Below are positions 1 to 8,620 of a DNA stretch of 64,000 nucleotides, piece after piece (the stretch's first letter is position 1; each line of letters opens with the position of its first letter). This DNA is from Deinococcus sp. JMULE3. Lineage in GTDB: Bacteria > Deinococcota > Deinococci > Deinococcales > Deinococcaceae. The DNA lies in the NCBI RefSeq assembly GCF_013337115.1, contig NZ_SGWE01000004.1:1622001-1686000 (forward strand). Reading direction: 5' to 3'. Under the pieces are notes generated by a model that saw only the letters and a list, made by a program, of their open reading frames with translations, made no database searches and was not told the origin of the DNA. The position numbers and the translations under genes were made by a program.

Positions 1-314
<314 letters not shown>

Positions 315-322
315 GTCGGTCC

Positions 323-892
323 TTACTCGGCCAGCAGTCGGCTGATCTGCGGGGCGAGGTCGCCGCGCACGCGGTTCAGTCGACCCACGAGCGTGTTCTG
401 AATGCTGGCCTTGCCGCCCTTGCCGACCAGGCGAATGCCGGTCTTGACCTGCTCGTTGGGGCGCACGTCCAGCTGGCGGCCCAGCTGGGCCAGGGCCTGA
501 CGGACGGCGTCGTGCTCGGCCAGGGCCGCCTCGACCACCTCGGCGTCGGGCAGGACCTGCAGGGCTTCCTGCAGGAGCTTGCTGACGATCATGGGGTACT
601 CGGCGGAGGTGGTCACGGAGTGCAGGTACTGCTCGGAGACCGTGAACGCCTGGGCCTGGAGGCTGTCGGCGGCGGCGAGACGCTGCGCGCTGCTGTCGAG
701 GTCAGCGGCGCTGCGGGCGCGCACCAGTTCGGCCTGGCGGGCACCTTCCAGCTGGCGGGTGCGCGAGTCGATCAGGGCCTGGGCCTGTTCGTGGGCCTGG
801 GCGACGATCTGCTCGGCGCGGCCCTGGGCCTCGGCGCGGATGCGCTCGATGTCCTGCTGGGCTTCGTTCTCGAGGAGCTTGTCGAGCGCCAT
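323..892 (-). CDS. atpE: V-type ATP synthase subunit E (peripheral stalk)
   Basis: A 189-residue protein. The N-terminal half is a long Ala/Gln/Arg/Glu-rich coiled coil, and the globular C-terminal domain contains the typical VRLVGKGGKASIQNTL-like end. This is the architecture of subunit E, which pairs with subunit G/H as the stator connecting the catalytic head to subunit I. It lies between subunit K (1-base gap) and subunit C (8-base gap), so it is probably translationally coupled. The length is normal for the family. Confidence 0.93.
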   Translation of the reverse strand: MALDKLLENEAQQDIERIRAEAQGRAEQIVAQAHEQAQALIDSRTRQLEGARQAELVRARSAADLDSSAQRLAAADSLQAQAFTVSEQYLHSVTTSAEYPMIVSKLLQEALQVLPDAEVVEAALAEHDAVRQALAQLGRQLDVRPNEQVKTGIRLVGKGGKASIQNTLVGRLNRVRGDLAPQISRLLAE

Positions 893-893
893 A

Positions 894-1196
<303 letters not shown>

Positions 1197-1212
1197 GGTG
1201 AACACTCCTGGG

Positions 1213-3276
1213 TTATTTAACCTGCCCCTGGGCGGGGCTGAGGCGACGAAGGGGGTTGTAGCGGGGGCTGGAGTCGGCGTTGAACCCGGTGGGGTTGAGG
1301 AACTCCACCATGTGAAGACGCAGCGGCTGCAGCACGTGGCCGATCAGGGTCAGGGCCAGCACCAGGAAGTGCAGGACCAGGCCCAGCAGGATACCGATGA
1401 TGATGCCGAGGAAGCCGATGTTCTCGTACAGGCTCCAGCCCAGGTCGGTGCAGAGCTTGGCGAGAATGGCGGACACCAGACCCACGGCGAAGATACGGGC
1501 GTAGCTGACGACCGCGCCGCCCTGCGAGAGCAGTTCGATGGGCAGCAGCGGGTAGTGCTTGATGACGCGCAGCCAGCCGACCACGAAGGCGGCGAAGCCG
1601 ACGTACATCAGCAGGACGCGGGGGTCGCTGAAGTTCGTGAACGCGCTGAAGTCCTTGCCCGCCTTGGTGGCGAAGGCCATCAGGATCAGGGCGCCGACGC
1701 CGCCGAACAGCGCGATGCCTTCCCAGGTGTGCACGGGGTCCTTGTGCTTGAGGCCCTGCTGGATGCGGATGGCCCAGCCCCACAGCACCTGCAGGATGCC
1801 GAAGCACAGCGCGAAGACCAGGGCGACGTTGCTGAAGTACCCGGTTTCCAGGCGCGGGAAGAGGATCGGGAAGAGGTGGAAGAGGGTCTTGTGGGCCTCG
1901 GCCTCTTCGGGGTAGCGGATGCCGGTCCAGCCCCAGAGGCTGTTCAGCAGTTCCGGGTTGATGTAGAAGATGCCGAAGTGCTCCAGGAAGGTCCCGAAGA
2001 ACTCGCCGGTCAGGACGCCCCACAGGATGGTCCAGGCGGCCATGACGTTCGTCACGAAGCCCAGGTCCCGCAGGGTGGCGGGCGGCACGTACGCGCCGAA
2101 GAAGCTGAGGTCCCAGCCCTCGTTGCGCCTGGCCTTGCCGAGCAGCCACAGGCCGAACCACAGGAACAGCAGGCCGTAGCCGATGTCGGCCATGATGATC
2201 CCGAAGAACAGCGGGAAGAACAGCGCCACGACCCAGGTGGGGTCGAAGGTGCCGTACTTGGGGGGCGTCATGAGGCCCATCACGGTCTGGAAGGGTTTGA
2301 CGTAGCTGTTGTTCTTCAGTTCGACCGGTACGAGGTCGTCGTGGTGCTCGTCGACGGGGTGCAGGTCGTAGCTGACGGCGCTGCCGAAGCGGTCCAGGGC
2401 GCCCTTGAGGGCCGCGAGGCGGTCTTCGGGAACGTAGCCCTGCAGCGCGAGGCTGTACTTGCCGCGCGCGGAGACGGCCCGGACGTCGTGGATGGCCACG
2501 CGGTCTTTCAGGGCGTCGCGGATGGCGTACAGCGCGGGCGCGTGCGCCTGGGCCAGACGGTCGCGTTCGGCGTTCAGTTCGCCCAGGCGGGCGGTGCCGG
2601 TGCTGGCGACGCGGTCCATCTCGGCGGCCGCTTCACTCAGCGGCATGCCGTCGAAGCGGCCCGGGAGGCGCAGTTCGCCCAGGCGGACCTTGCCCAGCGC
2701 GGCGCGCGCGAGGTCGCGGTCGCTGCGGCGGGTGGCGATCAGTCCGACGCGGTTGGCGCCGACGGTCTCGGTCGCCAGGACGTAGCGGTCGGCCAGTTCG
2801 GCCTTCAGCGCGGCGTCCAGTTCGCCGGGGTTGTCGGTGGGCTGCAGCACGAAGGGCAGCAGCGACACGCGCTGGCTGCGGTCCAGGGTGCCCGCCATGC
2901 GGCCCAGGGCGCGCACGGCGTCGCCGTAGGCGCTCTCGGCGTCCAGGTCGGCCTGGAGGTCCTGGCGCTGACGGGCCAGGGTCGCGGTGGGCTGCGCGGC
3001 CTGTTCGATCAGGTCGGCCCAGCTGTCCGCGGCGGGAAGGGAGGCGGGCGCGGGTCGGTAGCTGCCGAGTTCCGCGAGGGTGCTCTCCGCGCGGGCGAGC
3101 AGGCGCTCGTCCTCGCGGCGGCTCTGGGCGTCGGCCCCGGCAAGGCTGCCGGTGCTCAGCGGGCCACCCGTGATGGGCTTGAGGTGCAGCACCCCGGCGT
3201 CCTGCAGCGCCGCAATGACCGCTTCACTGTCGCGTTTGCGCGTGGCGATCACGACCTGCTGCATGGGGTTGATCAC
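1213..3276 (-). CDS. atpI: V-type ATP synthase subunit I (stator, ion channel)
   Basis: A 687-residue protein of the V-ATPase 116 kDa/subunit a family. The soluble N-terminal half (about 1-330) has an alpha/beta fold and coiled coil. The C-terminal half has about eight membrane segments, including [20 protein letters not shown] and the end [23 protein letters not shown], the region that carries the conserved Arg facing the rotor. It forms the ion path with subunit K and binds the E/G stalks. It overlaps the preceding G/H gene by 4 bases, indicating coupled translation. Confidence 0.95.
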   Translation of the reverse strand: MINPMQQVVIATRKRDSEAVIAALQDAGVLHLKPITGGPLSTGSLAGADAQSRREDERLLARAESTLAELGSYRPAPASLPAADSWADLIEQAAQPTATLARQRQDLQADLDAESAYGDAVRALGRMAGTLDRSQRVSLLPFVLQPTDNPGELDAALKAELADRYVLATETVGANRVGLIATRRSDRDLARAALGKVRLGELRLPGRFDGMPLSEAAAEMDRVASTGTARLGELNAERDRLAQAHAPALYAIRDALKDRVAIHDVRAVSARGKYSLALQGYVPEDRLAALKGALDRFGSAVSYDLHPVDEHHDDLVPVELKNNSYVKPFQTVMGLMTPPKYGTFDPTWVVALFFPLFFGIIMADIGYGLLFLWFGLWLLGKARRNEGWDLSFFGAYVPPATLRDLGFVTNVMAAWTILWGVLTGEFFGTFLEHFGIFYINPELLNSLWGWTGIRYPEEAEAHKTLFHLFPILFPRLETGYFSNVALVFALCFGILQVLWGWAIRIQQGLKHKDPVHTWEGIALFGGVGALILMAFATKAGKDFSAFTNFSDPRVLLMYVGFAAFVVGWLRVIKHYPLLPIELLSQGGAVVSYARIFAVGLVSAILAKLCTDLGWSLYENIGFLGIIIGILLGLVLHFLVLALTLIGHVLQPLRLHMVEFLNPTGFNADSSPRYNPLRRLSPAQGQVK

Positions 3277-3590
3277 GGAAGCACCGCCCTCATGATGGTG
3301 TCCACGGCCTCGCCCAGCTTGGCTTCCGCGCGGGCGCGGATGGCCTGCGCCTGCGCCTGGGCGCTGGCACTGGATTCCTCGCGGACCTGCTGCACGTCGC
3401 GGGCCAGTTGCTGGTCCTGATCGGCCTGCATGGCCTTCACGCGGTCCTGCGCGTCGCGGAGGATGCTCGCGGCCTGCGCCTGGGCAGCGTCCACGGTTTC
3501 CTGCGCCTGCGCGCGGGCCGCTTCGATCTGCGCGTCCAGCGCCGCCTCGCGGCTGGCCAGTTCACTTAAGACTCGACTTGAGACGTCCAA
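3273..3590 (-). CDS. V-type ATPase subunit G/H (peripheral stalk coiled coil)
   Basis: A 105-residue, Ala/Gln/Arg/Glu-rich, almost entirely coiled-coil protein. It is the first gene of the ATPase operon, the usual place of the subunit (G or H in different naming schemes) that pairs with subunit E in the stator. The start is a TTG at 3590, supported by GGAGG eight bases upstream; no in-frame ATG fits. Its stop overlaps the subunit I start by 4 bases. Sequence alone cannot separate it from other short coiled coils; the operon position decides. Confidence 0.85.
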   Translation of the reverse strand: MDVSSRVLSELASREAALDAQIEAARAQAQETVDAAQAQAASILRDAQDRVKAMQADQDQQLARDVQQVREESSASAQAQAQAIRARAEAKLGEAVDTIMRAVLP

Positions 3591-3786
3591 AACTCACTCC
3601 TCCTTTCCCTTCGTGACTCAAGCACCCCGGTCAAGCGCCCCATGAACGTCATGGGGTGTGGCGGGGGTGCGGTGAGTTTTTCGGTGGCCCGACCCTGGTG
3701 ATGGTGATGTCAGACTCGCCGAGCATCCTAACACACCGCCTTTATCGTTCAGGCAGGGCAAGCGTCCCTGCGCTTGACAACGCAAA
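3591..3786 (-). promoter_or_regulatory. Upstream region of the V-ATPase operon, with a possible -10 box
   Basis: About 200 bases without a gene between amt and the ATPase operon. Reading on the minus strand, TAGGAT at 3730-3725 is a reasonable -10 box. The -35 position, 17 bases further up, reads CCTGAA and is weak. That would give a leader of roughly 130 bases. I see no other structure. Confidence 0.35.
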
Positions 3787-3811
3787 CCCCCCGGCGTATG
3801 GGACCGGGGGG
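3787..3811 (-). terminator. Terminator after the downstream amt gene
   Basis: A perfect 8-bp stem, CCCCCCGG (3787-3794) with CCGGGGGG (3804-3811), and a 9-base loop. Read on the minus strand it is followed by TTTGCGTT. It lies about 40 bases past the amt stop codon and separates the nitrogen genes from the ATPase operon. Confidence 0.75.
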
Positions 3812-3851
3812 CAGCCGCAGCGCGGGTGGGCGGGTCAGGCAGGTGGGCGGG

Positions 3852-5162
3852 TCAGTCGTTGCCGACGAAGACCGGGGCGGCCAGCGGGCTCTGCGCCTCC
3901 TGGTACCCCTCTTCCTGGTGTTCGCTGAGGTCCACGCCTCGGACCTCCTGCTGCTGGGTGAGGCGCAGCGGGGTGATGAGCGCCGTGAGTTTCAGCAGGA
4001 CGAAGGTTCCCGCCCCGGCCAGGGCGGCGGCGGCCAGCACGCCGATCAGTTGCTTGCCGACCTGCGCGGGGTTCCCGGCAAGCAGGCCCGTCCCGGCGGG
4101 GTTGATGGCGGGGCTGGCGAGCACGCCGGTCAGGAGGGTGCCGACGATCCCGGCGGTGCCGTGGCAGGCAAAGACGTCCAGCGCGTCGTCGGGCAGCAGG
4201 CGGTGCTTGTTGGCGACCAGGAACCACGAGACGGTACTGGCGACCGCGCCGATCAGCAGCGCGCCGCCGGGCGTGACGAAGCCGCAGGCGGGCGTGATGG
4301 CGACCAACCCGACGACCGCGCCGGTCGCGGCGCCGACGGCGGTGGGTTTCCCGCCGCGCAGCTGGTCCCACAGCAGCCACACGAGCAGCGCGGCGGCGGC
4401 GGCGGTGTTCGTGTTCAGCAGGGCGTACGCGGCGGTCTGCCCGGCACTCAGGGCGGACCCGGCGTTGAAGCCCAGCCAGCCGAACCACAGCAGGCCGGTG
4501 CCCAGCAGCACCAGCGGGACGTTGTGCGGCACGCTGACCATGCGGGGGAAGCCCAGGCGCGGCCCGAGGACCAGCGCCGCGACGAGGCCGCTGACGCCGG
4601 ACGCGACCTCGACGACGGTGCCGCCCGCGAAGTCCAGCAGGCCCAGCTTGAACAGCCAACCGTCGCTGCTCCAGACCCAGTGGGCCAGCGGGGCGTAGAT
4701 ACACAGCACCCACAGCGTGCCGAACAGCACGAACGCCGGGAAGCGCATGCGTTCGACGACGCTGCCGCTGACGACCGCCAGGGTGATGACCGCGAAGAGA
4801 ATCTGGAACACCGCGAACAGCGGGGTGGGGATGGTGCCGGTCAGTTCACCGGCCATGTTCCCCAGGCCCGCGTGGCTCAGGCCGCCGATCAGGGCGTTGC
4901 CGCCGGGACCGAAGGCCAGGGTGTAGCCGACGGCAACCCAGGCGACGCTGGCGACGCCCATGGCGGCGAAGCTCATCATCATGGTGTTCAGGACGCTGCC
5001 CGCGCGGACCAGCCCGCCGTAGAAGATGGCGAGGCCGGGCGTCATGAGCAGGACCAGCGCCGAGCACAGCAGGATGAAGGCGGTGTCGGCGCCGTTGAGG
5101 GTGGGCGTCTGCGCGGCGGCGGTGCCACCCAGCAGGGCCAGCAGGGTCAGGGCTCGGCGCAT
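3852..5162 (-). CDS. amtB: Ammonium transporter (Amt/MEP/Rh family), copy 1
   Basis: A 436-residue protein with a cleavable signal peptide (ends near TAAAQT) and about 11 membrane helices. Amt signatures are clear: LMTPGLAIFYGGLVRAGSVLNTMMMS near the N-terminus, DFAGGTVVEVASGVSGL and DVFACHGTAGIVGTLLTG, which carry the pore Asp and His residues. The usual length is 400-450. It overlaps the P-II gene by one base, the classic glnK-amtB arrangement in which the P-II trimer plugs the channel when nitrogen is sufficient. It is a close relative of the amt at 5797-7104. Confidence 0.96.
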   Translation of the reverse strand: MRRALTLLALLGGTAAAQTPTLNGADTAFILLCSALVLLMTPGLAIFYGGLVRAGSVLNTMMMSFAAMGVASVAWVAVGYTLAFGPGGNALIGGLSHAGLGNMAGELTGTIPTPLFAVFQILFAVITLAVVSGSVVERMRFPAFVLFGTLWVLCIYAPLAHWVWSSDGWLFKLGLLDFAGGTVVEVASGVSGLVAALVLGPRLGFPRMVSVPHNVPLVLLGTGLLWFGWLGFNAGSALSAGQTAAYALLNTNTAAAAALLVWLLWDQLRGGKPTAVGAATGAVVGLVAITPACGFVTPGGALLIGAVASTVSWFLVANKHRLLPDDALDVFACHGTAGIVGTLLTGVLASPAINPAGTGLLAGNPAQVGKQLIGVLAAAALAGAGTFVLLKLTALITPLRLTQQQEVRGVDLSEHQEEGYQEAQSPLAAPVFVGND

Positions 5163-5539
5163 CAGGGCTGGTCCGGGCTGAGTTTGGTCTCGGTGACGGG
5201 CGTCAGGGCGGCCGTGTCCTCCTCGCCGGTGCGGATGCGGATCACGCGCTCCATGGGCTGCACGAAGATCTTGCCGTCGCCGACCTCGCCGGTGCGGGCC
5301 CCCTTGCAGATCGCGTCGATGGCGGCCTGCACGAAGGGTTCGCTGACGACCATGCGGAACTCGACCTTGTCGTGGAATTCCACCATGACGCGGGTACCGC
5401 GGTAGTGCTCCACGACGGACTGCTCGCCGCCGTGCCCGCTGACGCGTGAGAGGGTGATCCCACTGATGCCCGCCTGGAACAGCGCTTCCTTGACCTGCTG
5501 CACCCGCTCGGGCCTGACGACGGCCGTGACCAGTTTCAT
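5162..5539 (-). CDS. glnK: P-II nitrogen regulatory protein, copy 1
   Basis: A 125-residue P-II protein: MKLVTAVVRPERVQQVKEAL at the start, GITLSRVSGHGGEQ, a T-loop reading EHYRGTRVMVEF, and a C-terminal GDGKIFVQP block for nucleotide binding. The position equivalent to the uridylylated Tyr51 of enteric P-II is Val, so control is probably by ATP/ADP/2-oxoglutarate binding alone. The ATG at 5539 matches the invariant MKL start. TACGCT at 5551-5546 is six bases upstream, which suggests a leaderless transcript. The longer upstream extension is not P-II-like. Confidence 0.95.
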   Translation of the reverse strand: MKLVTAVVRPERVQQVKEALFQAGISGITLSRVSGHGGEQSVVEHYRGTRVMVEFHDKVEFRMVVSEPFVQAAIDAICKGARTGEVGDGKIFVQPMERVIRIRTGEEDTAALTPVTETKLSPDQP

Positions 5540-5677
5540 GCCACGAGCGTACCGGCGCGTCAAGGCCAGAGTGCAGATTTGTCCAACATGAAGACCCTCC
5601 CGCGCAGAAATCCTGGGGTTGTCGCGCAGATTGTCATTCATCCAGACGTCATCCGGCCTTTTCGGGGTAGACAAAGT
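5540..5677. other. Spacer between the two glnK-amt pairs
   Basis: It holds the presumed leaderless promoter of glnK copy 1 (TACGCT at 5551-5546, minus strand) and the tail of the amt copy 2 transcript. No coding potential is seen apart from a non-P-II-like extension of the glnK frame. Confidence 0.5.
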
Positions 5678-5709
5678 GCTGGCCCCCGGGGATGCGGTCG
5701 GGGGCCAGC
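5678..5709 (-). terminator. Terminator after amt copy 2
   Basis: A perfect 10-bp stem, GCTGGCCCCC (5678-5687) with GGGGGCCAGC (5700-5709), and a 12-base loop. On the minus strand it is followed by ACTTTGTC. It lies about 90 bases past the amt stop and insulates the two nitrogen modules. Confidence 0.7.
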
Positions 5710-5796
5710 GGACGTGGAGGGTCTTGTTTGGAATCAGGCCGGGTCAGGCCCCGTGAAGGTCAGAGGAAGGAGGAGAAGAGGTGTCGCAGGGGGACT

Positions 5797-7104
5797 TCAG
5801 TCGCCGCCGACGAAGACGGGTGCACCCAGGCCGGTCTCGCTGTCGGAGTAGCCCTGCTCGCTGTGGGCGCTGACGTCGATCCCGGCGATCTCCTGGCTGA
5901 CGGGAACGCGCAGCGGCATGACCAGCCCGACCAGTTTCAGCAGGATGAACGAACCCAGCCCGGTCCAGGCGACGGCGGCGGCCACTCCGATGATCTGGAT
6001 GACCATCTGCTCGCCGATGGGTTTGCCCGCTCCGGTCGTCCAGGCCAGCGCGCCGGTCAGCAGCGCGCCGACGATCCCGGCGACGCCGTGGCAGGCGAAG
6101 ACGTCCAGCGCGTCGTCGGCCTTCATGCGGGTCTTGAGCTGCACGGCGGCGAAGCTCGCGGCGGCGCCCAGCACGCCGACCAGCACCGAGGCGAGCGGGG
6201 AGACGAAGGCGCAGGCGGGGGTGATGGCGACCAGACCGACGACCAGGCCGGTGGCGGCGCCCACGGCGGTGGGTTTGCCGGTGCGTACGCTTTCCAGGCC
6301 CAGCCAGGTGAGCATCGCGGCGGCGGGGGCGATCAGGGTGGTCATGAAGGCCAGCGCGGCGGTCTGGTTGGCGGCCAAGGCGCTGCCCGCGTTGAAGCCC
6401 ATCCAGCCGAACCACAGCAGGCCCGCGCCCAGCAGCACGAAGGGAACGTTGTGGGGAACGTGCGCGGTCTTCGGGAAGCCGATGCGGGCGCCCAGCACGG
6501 ACGCGGCGACCAGGCCGCTGACCCCGGCGGCGATGTGGATGACGGTGCCGCCCGCGAAGTCCAGCGCGCCCATCTTGAACAGCCAGCCGTCCGCGTTCCA
6601 GACCCAGTGGGCCAGCGGGGCGTAGATCAGCAGGCTCCACAGGCCGCCGAACAGCACGAAGGCCCCGAAACGCATGCGCTCGATGACGGCGCCGCTGATC
6701 AGGGCGACGGCGATGATCGCGAACATCGCCTGGAAGGCCGCGAAGATGTAGCTGGGGATGGTGCCGGTCAGCTGCCCGGCCAGGCCGTTGAAGCCGAAGT
6801 TGCTCAGGCCGCTGAAGAGGGCGTTGCCGCCGGGCGCGAACGCGATGGAGTACCCGCCGAGCAGCCACAGCACGCCGACCAGCCCGATGCACACGACGCT
6901 CATCATCATGGTGTTCAGGACGCTCTGGGTGCGGCTCAGGCCGCCGTAGAAGAACGCGAGGCCGGGGGTCATCAGCAGGACCAGCGCGGAGGCGACGATC
7001 ATCCAGGCGGTGTCGCCGGTGTCGAGTTTGGGCGCCTCGGTCTGGGCGAGGGCCGCGCCGCCCAGCATCAGGGCCAGCGGAAGGGTCTTGCGGAGGTGGG
7101 TCAT
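5797..7104 (-). CDS. amtB: Ammonium transporter (Amt/MEP/Rh family), copy 2
   Basis: A 435-residue Amt protein with a signal peptide (ends near GAALAQT), about 11 membrane helices and the same signatures as copy 1: MTPGLAFFYGGLSRTQSVLN, DFAGGTVIHIAAGVSGL and DVFACHGVAGIVGALLTG. It follows its own P-II gene by 24 bases. The two Amt proteins match over their full length but differ throughout, so this is an old duplication rather than a recent copy. Each copy has its own P-II partner, which suggests differing affinity or expression. Confidence 0.96.
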   Translation of the reverse strand: MTHLRKTLPLALMLGGAALAQTEAPKLDTGDTAWMIVASALVLLMTPGLAFFYGGLSRTQSVLNTMMMSVVCIGLVGVLWLLGGYSIAFAPGGNALFSGLSNFGFNGLAGQLTGTIPSYIFAAFQAMFAIIAVALISGAVIERMRFGAFVLFGGLWSLLIYAPLAHWVWNADGWLFKMGALDFAGGTVIHIAAGVSGLVAASVLGARIGFPKTAHVPHNVPFVLLGAGLLWFGWMGFNAGSALAANQTAALAFMTTLIAPAAAMLTWLGLESVRTGKPTAVGAATGLVVGLVAITPACAFVSPLASVLVGVLGAAASFAAVQLKTRMKADDALDVFACHGVAGIVGALLTGALAWTTGAGKPIGEQMVIQIIGVAAAVAWTGLGSFILLKLVGLVMPLRVPVSQEIAGIDVSAHSEQGYSDSETGLGAPVFVGGD

Positions 7105-7128
7105 GGGTTCACTCCTGTGGGGGCCGCC

Positions 7129-7500
7129 TCAGGCGGGCGTGAGGCGGGTCTCGGTGACGGGGGTCAGGGCGGCGTTGTCGCGCTCGCCGGTGCGAATCCG
7201 CACGACCTGTTCGAGCGGCTGGACGAAGATCTTGCCGTCGCCGACCTCGCCGGTGCGGGCGCCGTGGCAGATGGCGTCGATGGCGGCCTGCACGAAGGGT
7301 TCGCTGACGGCCATGCGGACCTCGACCTTGTCGCGGAATTCGACCATGACGCGGGTGCCGCGGTAGTGCTCGACGACTTCCTGTTCGCCCCCGTGTCCGC
7401 TGACGCGCCCGAGGGTGATGCCGCTGATGCCCGCCTGGAAGAGGGCTTCCTTGACCTGCTGGACCCGTTCGGGCCTGATGACAGCCGTGATCAGTTTCAT
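7129..7500 (-). CDS. glnK: P-II nitrogen regulatory protein, copy 2
   Basis: A 123-residue P-II protein very similar to copy 1 (MKLITAVIRPERVQQVKEAL, YRGTRVMVEF, GDGKIFVQP). As in copy 1, Val replaces the uridylylated Tyr of the T-loop. The ATG at 7500 has AGGAG about five bases upstream, so unlike copy 1 it is translated from a leadered transcript. It heads the transcription unit driven by the promoter at 7582-7554. It probably gates the adjacent Amt channel. Confidence 0.95.
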   Translation of the reverse strand: MKLITAVIRPERVQQVKEALFQAGISGITLGRVSGHGGEQEVVEHYRGTRVMVEFRDKVEVRMAVSEPFVQAAIDAICHGARTGEVGDGKIFVQPLEQVVRIRTGERDNAALTPVTETRLTPA

Positions 7501-7553
7501 GGCGTCTCCTTTTTGCCGCTCAATTTGCAGTGACCGCATCCCTGCATGCCCCC

Positions 7554-7582
7554 AGCTTAGGAAGATGAGTGCAGAATGTCAA
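7554..7582 (-). promoter_or_regulatory. Near-consensus promoter for glnK2-amt2
   Basis: On the minus strand, TTGACA (7582-7577), a 17-base spacer and TAAGCT (7559-7554). The predicted start of transcription is near 7547, giving a leader of about 47 bases before the ATG at 7500. It is one of the best sigma-70-type promoters in the window, sits in a locally AT-rich stretch (to about 7620), and may also carry upstream activator sites. Confidence 0.8.
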
Positions 7583-7804
7583 AATTTATTTGAGCATTTG
7601 GCTAGGTTTCTCTGAACAAGATGCAACACAATGGGCCGATCCGAGTCCGAGGGGAAGCGAGGATTGCCGGACGTGCAGAAAAATACTCACAAGCTGCACG
7701 CTGTCCCAGGCAGCCTGAACGATTTGGCGTTCAATCCGCCGTCTGCTCACCCGTGGCACCGCACGGCCAGCCTCACCTCTGGCCTTCACCCACAACGGAG
7801 GAGG
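7583..7804. other. Gene-free stretch upstream of glnK2
   Basis: About 220 bases between the glnK2 promoter and the DUF4126 gene terminator. The first 40 bases are AT-rich. The rest shows no convincing frame, repeat or promoter. Confidence 0.5.
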
Positions 7805-7829
7805 GAGAGGCGACACCCGCGCGCCTCTC
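7805..7829 (-). terminator. Hairpin terminator after the DUF4126 gene
   Basis: GAGAGGCG (7805-7812) pairs with CGCCTCTC (7822-7829), extended by GGAGG/CCTCC with a bulge, 24 bases after the stop of the minus-strand gene. There is no T-run, so efficiency is uncertain. Confidence 0.5.
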
Positions 7830-7853
7830 CCCTCCCCTGTTCCCTGTCCCGGC

Positions 7854-8411
7854 CTACGTCAGGCGCCGCACGCGCCGCGCCGCCCAGAAGCGGTACACGC
7901 CCACCACCACCATGACCAGCAGCAGGGCCGCCAGCAACGGCGCGAACACCGCCAGCGCACTGAGCAGCAGACTCGTGCCGTCCTCCACGGTGCTCACCAC
8001 CGGGTTGCCCAAACCGGCCGTCGTTGCCGTCGCCACCGGCCGCACCGCCGTGCGGGTCGCCTGCACGCCCCCCGCCACGATCAGGCCCAGCGCCATGCTC
8101 AGCGCCGGGGGCACGTCCGCCACGCCCGCCTGCGAGGCGAACAGCACCGCGCCCGCCGCCGCGTTCACCACCCCGCCCGCCACGTGCAGCACATGATCCA
8201 CCCCCGGAATCTTGTCCCCCACGAAATCCAGCGCGCCGATCACCGCCACGCCCAGCAGCACCCACGGGTTCGCCAGCAGATCGAACGGCGCGTTCAGCTG
8301 AATGACGTCCGCGCGGGACAGCAGCCCCACGACCAGCAGCGGAATGAAGGCGTTCAGGCCCGCCGCACCCGACAGACCCAGCGACGACAGCAGACCGGAC
8401 AGGAGTTCCAT
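7854..8411 (-). CDS. DUF4126 family membrane protein
   Basis: A 185-residue protein with about four hydrophobic segments (GLSGAAGLNAFIPLLVVGLL, WVLLGVAVIGALDFVGDKIP, and two near the C-terminus). The GLNAFIPLL and DKIPGVDH blocks are what I associate with DUF4126, a family of unknown function in the inner membrane. It appears to be a single-gene unit, with a hairpin after it and a divergent lipoprotein gene in front. Confidence 0.75.
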   Translation of the reverse strand: MELLSGLLSSLGLSGAAGLNAFIPLLVVGLLSRADVIQLNAPFDLLANPWVLLGVAVIGALDFVGDKIPGVDHVLHVAGGVVNAAAGAVLFASQAGVADVPPALSMALGLIVAGGVQATRTAVRPVATATTAGLGNPVVSTVEDGTSLLLSALAVFAPLLAALLLVMVVVGVYRFWAARRVRRLT

Positions 8412-8620
8412 ACGCCCCCATTACGACCCGCGCCGCCCCCCGGTTGCCGCGACCACACTTGCGCAAGCATTCATACCTCTGTGGTCCGGTGACCGTATCA
8501 GTCCCCCCGGCCCGACTGAAACGCTGCAGATACCCTGCGCGACCACACTGCCCCTACCGATGAACCGCGCCGCGCCCCCACAGGACGCACTCATCCGCGC
8601 GGCTCCGGGGGGAGATCGCC
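8412..8620. other. Divergent intergenic region
   Basis: Separates the DUF4126 gene (minus) from the lipoprotein gene (plus). The upstream signals of both must lie here. I see no strong -35/-10 pair. A GGGGGGAGA purine run at about 8608-8616 is the likely ribosome binding site of the lipoprotein. Confidence 0.4.

Noticed and set aside
7586..7816. A 76-codon minus-strand frame upstream of glnK2
   Set aside because: It overlaps the glnK2 promoter and a terminator, and has no coding signal.
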